A stretch of 64,000 nucleotides of DNA, taken from the NCBI GenBank assembly GCA_029721515.1, contig CM056561.1, positions 10,090,501 to 10,154,500 of the forward strand. Reading direction: 5' to 3'. The stretch comes from Synanceia verrucosa. Lineage: Eukaryota; Chordata; Actinopteri; Perciformes; Synanceiidae. Both the position numbers and the translations under genes were made by a program. Shown one piece after another: positions 48,701 to 60,700 of the stretch; the stretch's first letter is position 1, and the number at the start of each line of letters is the position of its first letter. The notes under the pieces are model-generated. The model did not search any database, was not told where the DNA came from, and worked only from the letters and a program-made list of their open reading frames with translations.

Positions 48701-51700
48701 AATGCAAGACCTTTTCTGGATACAGAAATTAAAAAGCATCCTCAGACAGGCACAAGTCAGACAGATTGAAAGAGCTCATGCTCTGCAATTTTCCCCCACT
48801 GAACTTCTCATCTCAAGAGCTTCATCAGCTGAACAGAAACCCTTACATTGTACTAGATTAATGCAGTGCACTCCACTGAAGCTACAAAAATGAGATGCTA
48901 ACATCGCCTGACACCGCAGCTTTGTTGGGATCAAATTATCCAACTATCTCAGTGAAGGATCTTTCCATTATGAACCCACTGGGTTGTACCAATTTAGCGT
49001 ACTTAGCTCTTGTCAAGGCTAATTGAAAAGAAACATTTGTACTCAGCGACACTTAACACAGGATTTTCTCATGAGACACACCAAATTCGGCCAATTCCTG
49101 ATTAGTGGTCGCTGAGACATTTATCACTTTCCCAAAGTCCATTTGAGCGAGTGTGGTGTTCAGATATTTACTTCATCTGTCTGGTGAGGTATTTTTCAAT
49201 ACGGCAGGCACAATCGGACTCTATAAATTAGTAGAAACACATTTAATGGCCTCGCTTTAATCGGATGCATTGCATCAACTATATTGTTATGGTATTTTCC
49301 CAAAACTCAAATCCATGTCACCCTTGACTATACACTTAACACCAGCATTTCAAAGCTTTAGTGTTGCTTATATTAACCTATTAAATTGCATTCTGATCAC
49401 CAGAAATGTTGCATGCAGAACAACATGTGTGTAAAAAGTGAAATTCTAAAAATGAACACTAAGTAAATAAATAAACAAAATGAGTATTAACCTCATTACC
49501 CTCTTAATCAAAAGGACTTGGTGTAAAATGTGAATTAGCCAAAGGATATTATAGCCTTAGATAAAAGGCTTGACCTTGCCTTCCCTATTCCAACATTAGA
49601 AGCCCTTCTATGGGCTGTTGTGGTGCACTCACCTGGCTGGCAGTAGCTCCTGCAGCAGTGGGTGACTCAGCTCCGACTGGCCTGAGGAAGCGCGGCGGCC
49701 TCTCCACTGGTGAATTCCGTCGACGGTAGAAAAGCACGTAGGCATAGCGCGTCACCACCTGACTCTCCTCCACCATTGTCACGGTACTGTCATCAAACAA
49801 ACGCCAGCCTGTGGGACAGGGGTGATGGTAGAGGAAGAGGGAGGGAAGAAGAAGGAGTTTGCATCAGGTGGTTCAAACCAAATAGAGGAAAAAGGGAGGA
49901 CAGAAAACTTGCTTGAGTTGTTGCTGACAGTAAGGGCTAACCCGAACTATCATTCTAATTGGGTGGCTTTTTAGATATTTCAACCACAGGCTGGTGCACA
50001 CAAGGCACTGATCTCTGCACTTAAATGTTAATTACCGGATATTGTGAAATTAGCAACCAGTAATGATATAAAGATGGGAATAAAGCTCATTGTCAGCACA
50101 CTCACCAACATCGCTGCGCTGGCTGTTCTTGTCACTTGGCAGGCGAGCATAGGCTGTGTAGTGGCCTCCTATCATTCCTCCATAGTGGTTGATGACTGCA
50201 TACAAGTCATAGATAGGGGGCTGCTGCATCTCATCTTTCTGGCCAATGCAGAACTTACTAAGATCCAGATTCCTGGAGGTCAGAATTACATTAGAGGCTG
50301 CAATTTCATCAAATATCACACCTTTAATATGAAAGTAAATCAAAGTAAGTGGCGTGCTGCAGATATGTGGTGGAAATCTAACTTTTTACCTGACAGGAAA
50401 GTCAACCATGTCGTTGATTTTATCCCTCCAGATAAAGCTCCTGAAGGAGAAGCGTTTGAGCTGGATGATCAAAACATTGGGCAGACGCCACAGCAGCAGC
50501 TGCTTGGAGGCCTCTCTGTGCTGCTGGCACTTTGGACAGTACCTTGAAAACGTGAAAGACGTGTGGATAAGCTACTGCTCTACATCACCCTACTCCTTAC
50601 TGGAACCAAAACACTCCAATCACAGTGTCATTTATATTTAGCTACAAAGTGGGAATATGCAATATTGTGCAAAAATGTGCAGAATCAAATTTAATTATGA
50701 AATAATATCTTTATCTTTATACCAGTAAGACTGCTGAATGAACAACAGTTGAAATTATCTTTTAGCTCTTCTGGCAAATTGAAAGAAATTAAGGGTAAAT
50801 AATAATTCAAAATAGTAGTTAGTTCTAGTGGTAATATGGACCTTAGTCCTGATTCCAGTTTACTGTCATTTTTTCAGTTAGTTTCACCTTCCCATCATGA
50901 GCAACTAACAGATTGACAACTATCATAGATGAACATTTAACACCAGTCACATTGTCAGGAACAGCCCCTGTGGAATTATCAGCGGTAGTATACTGTATAG
51001 CTCATACTGTCATTTCTACCTGTTTATAACATATCCATTTAAAAAATAAATAAAATAAAAAATATTTATCATCATGCATCATTTGCACTTTTATCTCACA
51101 CAGCATAGGTTATGTTTTGTTCAGTTGAGCCACTGTTATTATCCACTGCCACTGTTGTTATTTATCATCCACATATTTTATTATGTCTTCATCTTGTGTG
51201 CTGCTGTTTTTTATCTGATTTCTGATGTTTTAGGCTCAGTTCCTATAGCAGGTTCAGTTGTCATATCACATATGAAGGTCTCCACCGAGGCCACTGTGTA
51301 GTTTCTATATTATTATTTAGAGAGGAGCCAAGTCCAGGGTATTGTCCCATTTAAACTGGAAAGAACCGACGAAACAATGCAGCACTACTTTAGATTCTAA
51401 TCACAAAGTGAAGATCCCTACCATGCCTCTTCTGGTGCCAGCACCTCTGGTTTAGTGAAGAGGTTGAGGCACTGCTCCAGGGTGAAGTGTCCCGCTCTGG
51501 CTGTCTCACTCAGAGAGCCGGGGTCCTCCTCATAATCCAGCTCCTTGGAGCTCACCAGGACGTACTCTTTCAGACGCTCATTGTTTTTCCACACCAGCTC
51601 CAGGGCTGCATCTTCAGGGAGGTCAGCCAGAAGGTCCTCTGTAGAAGAGTGTGTGGGGGGTAGAAAGTACTGGTGTTAGTGGAATACACCATGGTCTTTA

Positions 51701-54700
51701 TGGAGCATTACTATAGACTAACACCTCACTGACAGTCTCACAGTTTTCAAATGAACTTCTGATTTTGAGCATGTAAACAGGCTGATAAGGAATCCAACTG
51801 GATACTAGTATGAACACAGATGTGGTCGTACCTTTCTCATCCAGCCTCTGCTCCTTATTGTTGGAGTCCAGCAGAGCTATGTAGAACTGACTGGCAAGAC
51901 CTGATGCTGATTCACTTGGCTGCTGATACCCTGTTACCGCAGCTGAAAAGAAGTGGCAAGAATGAGAAATGAAGGTAAGTGGAGACCAAAAATAACCACC
52001 ACAGAAATACTGAAGCACCCGTCTGTTTTGGCATCACCTTCTGGCCGCACTGCCTTCTCACAAGATGTCTCTTTTTCAGCATGAGGGTCCAGAGAACAGC
52101 AAGAAGCGGAGGAGATCGGCTCAGAAAATCCTGAATCTGCTGTCCGCGTGGTGGAGAGCGTGGTCTGGGAAGAGGTGAGGGAATCTGACTCCACAGAGTG
52201 GAGGGCTGAAGCCTGAGCATGCTCTACTTGGGATTCAGGCAGCAGAGAGGGACTCTCCAGCTCCAGATCCCCTGCTTCTACAGTACTGCTACCACCCATA
52301 GCCATATCCCCTGACCCAAGACCCTCAGGAGAGCCTGCTAGCATTGTGGGGTGCTCACTCCGGCAAAGGGAGGTTTCAGGGGACGTCCTGCCTGACTGGA
52401 AAGGAGGCTGGAAAACATTGACAGAAAACCTGCACAGAGACATTGAAGAGAGATTGTATTAGTGTTTGAGTGATTCTGTACAGTAATTTGTTATTAATCT
52501 CAAATTAATATCCACTAGTAGACATGACATGCAATTCATTTTTTAAAGCAATTAATGAGTGCATATTTGAAATAACGAGGAGCACATACTGTAGTACCAG
52601 AAGTTAGATTGTGTACCTGGAGTATCCCTCTAGAAGCTGGGTGAGACGTGCATAGGAGAGCCGGGACTCAGGAACGCTGACCAGGAAGGGCAGGCCAACA
52701 TTTTCTGTGTTGGGTCGACACAGACCCTTGTGATTGGGCCAGTGGGTCTTCTGACACACTCTGGAGAGTGGAGGCAATATGTTCACAGAAAAGTAAAGGG
52801 ATTGAAGGAGAAGAAAATGACAGGTGCCTCAGTGCAAATAAATCCGTCTCTAAAACCTGTGTGAAATTTTGAGCATGGCTGAAACGTTTACTCAAACTCA
52901 CTGATTGCAGTAGCCCACACGATAGCAGCGAGTGCACCGCTTCAGCTTGTCATCCTCAGATACTGGAGGCTTCAGACAGGCAGCACACTTTGAGATGGCA
53001 ATATTAGGGACTTGGAGTCTCTGTAGGAAAAAGAGAAAACACTCACAATATTGTAGACACTTTTGTAGAAATGAAATGTAGAAATGTAAAATCTGGTTTT
53101 AATTACCTGCTGCACTTGGAGTAATACTATTCTCTCTTTGGCCATGTCTTTGGAGAGCACCTCAAAGCAGAACAACATGTCAGAGGAGGACACCGTGTCC
53201 AAGGAATGGGACGGCAAGAACATGCGCTGGAAACGGCTCTTGCCCACCTGAGAGGAAACAAACAGGTCCAGTTTTCTATTCTGCAGCTTCTGAATTTGGG
53301 AAATCTCCTTTTGACCTCTCTTTTTTTCAATAAATGTTGACTTTTGAACTTAAAAACCTTCTGGAGTTATTAAGAATGAATCCGTCCTACACAGCCAGAC
53401 ACTGGAATCTAATTTTACAAATAGAACCAATCAGTTTGAAACCATCATCTTCCTCTTCTCTGCTCTGTATTGAGAGGCTAAGCCCCACATCAGGAGAAAC
53501 AGGAAGGCAGAGGATATTAATTCTGGCATGAAATTTTAGCTGCAGCCCTCAAATTCTGCTGGTGCAGATTGACTGTAGAACAAATGCTGTTTAATAAAAG
53601 GCCTAATCTTAAAATATATTTTTTTAATTATATTTATGCAGAAATACCTGGTTTGAACTCAGTGAACAGACATAAAAATATATATTTAGTAAATATATAC
53701 ATGTATATATATATATTCAGTACTATGAAATTGTGCCAAACCTCTGCCAGCCTGAGGTTCTCTGGTTTGACCCTGACACTGCGGGAGATGGATTCGAGGA
53801 CTTCGGCAGTGCTGGAGTTCTCCTTGCTCACACTCACCAAAAACTGAGAAACACATATAACATTAGAACGGGTCACATCAAAGGTACATTTATATTTTCT
53901 TCAAAAAGGAAAACCACATTTCTGTATAAATTAACCGATTAAAGGGAGACTGAAAACCAGTTGTTGTTATCTCACCTTGATGGGTTTTTTATGAGGCTCC
54001 TTTGCAAAGTAGAAAACTGAGAGCACCTTTTGTTTCTGGGGCAATGGCACGGGCAGGTAGAGGAAAGGATCAAAGGTGATAGACACCTGAAGAGAAAGAA
54101 ACAAGGAGACGGTGAAAGGAGCTAGGTTAGTCATGAGGCTAACACTGTAATTTAAAGCATTTACTTTCAATGAAGTGGTTTAAAATGGTGTGGCAATGTA
54201 TTGTGCATTACCTTGGAGCATGTTGGGCAGACAAGCTTGGATTTGAACTGGCCTTGGAAGAGGTCTACTATAAAGGAATCATTTCTCATCTTGTGCCTCT
54301 GCCATGCCTCCTCAGCCACCACCTGCCACAACAGACAAAACATATAATCAGGCCGAGGCTTGACCAGAGAAATGATGGTTATTATTCCAATTCCAAAAGA
54401 TGTTGTTTTTTTTTTTACTGTCTGAAGCGTAAGTCATTATACCTTAAAACAAATCAAGAATCACTGCAAAATTTGTATTTATTGTCAGAGACTTCAAAAC
54501 CAGGCCACCTGTAAATATCTCATAGGAGAGATTAACACCCACCTCATCCAGCCGCCCATCAGAGTCCACCGTCTCTGTGTAGGGTTTATTCTGGATGCGG
54601 TTCAAGTCCTCGTGTAGTCCGTCCAGCAAGAAAGCCATGAACTCCTGCGCATCGTGCTGTGCATAACCTGTAAACTGACTGGCTTTACTGGCCACAATTG

Positions 54701-57700
54701 CCTGTATGGTTACAAACAAGCAACAAAGAGGAGGGAGAGGGAAAATTAACACTGATCCTATTATCCTTACTCTGTTCAGCATAAACAAGTTTGCCTTGAG
54801 AGAAGAGTGAATGTTGAAAAGTGATCCATGTCATCATGTCATCACAGAGAGACTGAACACTTACAGTAAAGTAAAACAACATATTTCACATGAAATATCT
54901 CTGGGTGCCGCTTGTATACCTTAAGTTTTGAGGGTTGAAAGGCATGATGCGTTCCTTTCCAAAGGGCCCTGAGCAGCACAGCAAAACCGATGGCAAGTCT
55001 GCCTCCTGTTCCCAGAGGATTACTGCAGTTGATTTCTGCTTCAAATGCTCGATCTGGACAGCACAGAAAATACAGCAATGAGATAACGGAATCAGACGTC
55101 AATCACAGAAGTCAACGGGAGCTTAGCTAGTTGCATGATTTTTCATGTGCCCATGATTGTACATTCTTGTCCCGATTCATGTGGAAATAAGCCATAAATA
55201 ACATGGACACTAAAGATACTGCACGTACACATTTCATTTTTATTTTTTTTTTTTTTTTAAAGAAATTAAATATGCAGGCCTCACAGAGTGTATTAGAAAT
55301 GGCTCCTTGTTGTGTTTACTTTTGGGATACTGCTATAAATTTTTTTAAATATTACTCCCCTCTCTGTAATTAATTCATTTTTAGGCCGTAATATACTGTT
55401 GTACCGAAGTGACCCAGACCCGGCAGCCATTATTTTGGTTTCTTTTAAAATGCTGCAGAAACTGCAGAGACTGGCCAAGAGCCCTCATTAAATTTGTTGT
55501 TGGCACTTCTTTTGTGTCCATGTTAGCAGTCTCTACGACTACCTGCAAGCAGAGGCAACCAGTATAACCAGAATTAATGAGACAATAATTATCATAGCAT
55601 CAACTGTTTATTTGTGTACGAAAGCCCTAATAAAACCCAGGTTAACATTTTTGGCAGTAGAATACAGTACTGCAATAAATGATGCTTTTAGTCAACATTA
55701 ATAAGGATAATAACACATGTATGGTGAAAAAAGAGGGAGCTACATGAAGCAGAGAAAAAAAATAAAATGCCAGGGGGGTATTATTGTAAATGGACTGCAT
55801 TTAAGCATCTCCTTTCAAGTCTTCTGACAACTCAACGTACTTCAGCATTCACCCATTCATGCACTGATGGCAGAGGCTGCAATGCGCATCAGGATCTAAT
55901 ACAAATACTCATTCAATGGCTCAGGAGTAAACAAACGCTGTTCCAATAGGTGGACAACCCACAACATATCAGAGCAACAGCAGCTCCACATAATATCATA
56001 TATGAAGAAGGCCTGTGCCTCAAGTAAACATGAAATTCTAAATGTATCTGGAGTAGCCTGTCAGCCAGTAATGTGTTAATCAAACTGAAGTCAATAGATT
56101 TGTTTGTATCCCCCATAGGCACTGAAAATTCCTTTACTAATTTAATCAAACTGGATGTGATTTACCATGGAAGTAATCCCTGAGTTCTCTGGTGTTGGAC
56201 AGGGATTGGATGACACTGTTCATGAAGCAGGTGTTGCCGAGGTTGACCAATCCTGTAAAACCAGGCAGGCACACCTTCTTCTCTTCCTCTTCTTCATGGC
56301 GCTCATTGCTGGCAGGAGGAGCATGGGTCATGGGCTGCACCATGCAGGTAGGTTTAGGCTGTGACAGGAAGAATTCAGTTTTCACCTTCACTTCTACCTG
56401 CTAGCTACTGGAAAACACTGGAGTATAGACTTTACTTTGCTTGGTTCAACAATTATCCAGACATCAAGTATATTAACAATTTGGTGAATATCTCTTCTGT
56501 TCTTACCTTTCATTTCTTAAGGCCTTTGCAAAAATGATAAATACTCACTTAGGAATATTATATGACTGGGGCTTATCACACACACAGAAAATGAAAATGC
56601 CTTTAGACTGACAGTATGTTGCCAGATTGAAGAGGCAACATACATCATTATTTATTTCTGCTCACCGTAGCGACTGCAGGCTCTGGCTTGGTGATGGCAA
56701 CATGCTCAGAGACTGAGCGAGGAGCCACAGCATCCAGACCGGCATCCTCCACTCTGGATGAGGCCTTAGGGGGCTTGGGTTTCTCGTCCCCGACCCTCGG
56801 GGGCTCCTCCTTGGCTGGGAGGCTGTGCTGGCTGCTGCCTGGCTGGCTCTTTTCCATGCAGGAAGGGCTGGAGGGCACAGCAACCTTGGCGCCACCCACT
56901 GCACCTTAAACAGAGGAGAATGGAGTTTGTGCTTAGAAGCTGGAGGTCTTCAACCAGAGACTGGACAGTGCTAGATAACATGTAGCAATTCATCATGAAA
57001 TCATCACATAATGGCAGCAAATCAAACTCAATTAATGGTTTTCTATTCTTGTTAATACAACAATATTGACAAATCACATGGTTTCTGCAAATGCAGCTTT
57101 TTCCATATTTTACAGTATTAACAATCTGGGCAATGGTAAGAAGTAATCATTAGATATTTTAGGAAAAGCAGGAATTGCCGATTCTCCATTTATACATTTG
57201 ATTGAATTTATTTTTTTGCATGATTAGCTGACCTGTGTGCAGCAATTAATCACACTCTCATCTCATTTTTGCCTGTAAATAAACATACATGAAGTACAAA
57301 GTTCTTTCAGGAAGGAAGTTACTGGAAAGGAATCCAGAGATTATTCGCAGAATCATCTTTATTCCCATTTGGAAGCTTTTCACGGACTCTCAAGGGCACT
57401 GAGTCTTGGGTGTCACACAGTCTGCAGGCCACACGGGGCTAGCAGGGTAGACTGGCACCCATATCTACTTACGAGCTCAGTTACACAGTTCAAATTCCTG
57501 TCACTGAGAGCTCCTCTAAAACACACATACCTTTGCCTTACAGTAAAAACACACACAGAAATAATGTAAACCATGTAAGAACAATATACACACATATGCA
57601 CGCGTGCGCATCTGTGTGAGCAAAACTAGTCCACAATGATGTCTGAGAGCATTTCTTGAGTGTTGACGAGTAGAAGCCTGGCAGCACACCTTGTGTGGCG

Positions 57701-60700
57701 GGGGCCTCCAGACCCCCCCAGCGCTGGCTGTGCCTCTTCTTCAGGGTGATGTCCAGTCGGGACGGTGTGAAGGAGTAGCTGCACTGCTCAGGCTGGATCA
57801 GGTTCCTAAGGCATGGTACAGACAAATGGTTTGAATTTGATTTTATCTTTATTTTTTAAACATAATGCCTGCTTTAAGGAGAGACAACCCAGGTGATTTT
57901 GCTTTACATTTACATTACAAGTGCTATTAAATGTAAATGTGCAAATGATAACTAAAGGATTCATCTATGATTACTTGTACAGTCGGATACCATACCATTG
58001 ACAAATATTATTTGTCAATGGTATGCACCATTATATACACCATTATAATGTCATAGTCATAGTACAAAATATTCTGTGGGTCTTGAAAAAAATTGCTGTT
58101 ACATTTCCTGGAGCAAATTAGTTAATCCACAAAACTGCACAGAAAAACATGCAAGCTCTGCTCTTGCTAACTCCCAATTTAAAAGATCACATTTTTGACT
58201 TTTAGAAAAACACGACTGGCAGCAGTGACTGCAACACTGACCTGAGTTTGACTTGCCACTTGAAGACTGTGTTTGGTCCACAGTCTGAATGAAGCCGCAG
58301 AAAGTTAGTATCACTGCGGAAAGATCACACAGAGGGATTACTCACTAGTTGTTGTTTAAAGACTTAAAACATAACCTTGTTCACATCCACTACCTTGTCT
58401 GGAAGATGAGGGTGAAGTCCTGTTCCCTGAAGATGACCCTGGCTGTGTCCCTGCAGATCCCCTTCATGTAAACATTAACCACCATCAGGTCCGTGCCCTT
58501 CTCATACGAATCATTCTTCACTAATTGCAGGTTAACCATCGGCTCTGGGACTGCAGGATGACAGTACAGGTATAATCAAACTCATTTAATTGCTTAAGAA
58601 TCAGCGCTGACAAAGTGAAGAGAACAAACTTGACTGTGTACATAGAGTACTTTGTTATTGCTACAGCACAATAGATACATATAGACTTGGTGACAATGTG
58701 GGGGGTAGAAATGAAGGCCCAAAATCTCAACAAACCTTCGTGCTGTTTCATTTCCAAAGGAGGCTCCTCCTTCGACTGGTCCTGCTTCTCCTCTCCATCA
58801 CAGCTGCCCAGCCTCCGGACTGGACTGGGTGACTGGCCTTGTTTGGCAGCCAGGCTAACAGCTGGTGTGGAACCCGCCTCTTTTGATTCAAGCTGCTGGC
58901 GGATCAGAGTACCCTGCTCTGATTCCTGCTCGACAGTTTTTTTATCTAGCTCAGAGTCAGTTCTATCTCGCTGCAATTCTGGAGGAGCAGCACAGTCCGC
59001 TTGGTTGTTGAAGCCATCAGGTTTGAGGCACTGGTCGCTGGTGCTGACAGGAGCTGCTGGTTGGCTATCACTGCTATGTGCTCCAGACTTGTCTGAAGAC
59101 TGGTTTTGGCTCTCTGCCACCTGAATCAGAAAAAAAGACACAAGGAATTACCTAAAATTGTCATAGTCAATTTGCACTCTTGGAGCTAGGAGCAACACCA
59201 TTCCCCCTTTTCATCACAGCAGTTATCAAGGAGAAAGCTGACTCATCAGCACTTGACAGGTAAGTGAAGATAAGTTGACAACAGCTATACTTGTTACAAC
59301 TGCAATGACAGAATGAAAGTAAAAAAAAGTCAACGCTTTATCAAGTTACCTGTTCAGCGGGCATAGAAATGCTGCAAATGTAGAAAAGTGACTTTTTTCA
59401 GAGGACAGAACAGGAGGATGGACTGATACTGACTGATGGAGGACAGAGGACAGGAGGAAGGACTGATACTGACTGATGTCTGCGTTCTTCATTCTTATAA
59501 ACGTCACTCAGGAATATGATTTTAGATTAGTTTATTAATTTACTAATTTATATATTGAAACGTTTCTATTGTGAGTTTGCTGTAGTAAACATTACTGTTC
59601 CTGCTGTTATATTTTTAAAAAAAGGACCAATAAGAGTATCAATAAAGAATGGAACCGATAAGGCTAGTAGTAGTGGTAGCAGTAGTAACAGTACTAGTAA
59701 CAGCAGTGATGTTGATAGGATTTCAATGAAGTGAGTCCCCGGGACCCACAGGTGGTGGTGTGAGTGGGTCCCTGGGAAATTCAATGGGTTTTAAATAAAT
59801 AAGACACCATGTTACTCAGTAGAACCCCTTCTTAATTCAATCACTGCCACCTATAAAGAATCACAGACAGCATGGGCTCCAGCCGAGAAATACATGATTA
59901 AAAAGCTCCGGGCATTCAGGCAACCCTTAATGTCGGACCCTGCCTAAAACATTAAAACAACATCGACACATCGAATACATCAGGGACGCAGGACACGTAC
60001 CGAGCAACATCACTGTAACAGTAGTAGTAATAGTTACAGTAGACAAATAGAAGCCTGTAGCACTGAGCTCATTGTTGAGGTTCTAAAAGGGTTCAAACCA
60101 GTCAGTCAGAGACACATCTACATACATAGGCAATTACAAGACACTGACAGTTGTGGACAAAGCTGCTCTAGTGCATGTAGTTGAAACCTCGAGCTCAACT
60201 GATGTCTAGTCATTTCACCCATTAGTTGATGGACAGAAAACCTGCAACTATTCTGATAAAGGTTCTTTAACATTCTGGAAAAAACAAGCTAAGCCAACTA
60301 AGCTAAGATGTCATCACTTTTCTGACCTGAGTTTTGTTGGAATGGCTGTCAGCAGGTCCTGGTTTCAGTTCCTGACTGCCACCTAGCCTCTCTGCTCTGG
60401 CATCGGCGTCTCTGTGTTGCTTCTGTGGGCTCCGACCAGCGGGCAGGTGTGTGTGTTGCGCTTCACCGCTGGCTACCATGGACTCCACAGAGCATGTATC
60501 CCCATCGGCCGGGGAAGTAGCCTCCTTGGTGGTCATGGGCAGCTGTACGATGGTGCGCTTTGCGCTGGGTTCCTGAGGCTCGCCGTGTGTGAGTGTAACA
60601 GGTTTGCTGGTGGTGGTTAAAACATCTCCAGCTCCACCTTTTACCCCAACAGAGTCCATAGTGGCCTTGTCACATGCTGGTTTGTTTTTCAGGCTGCGCT

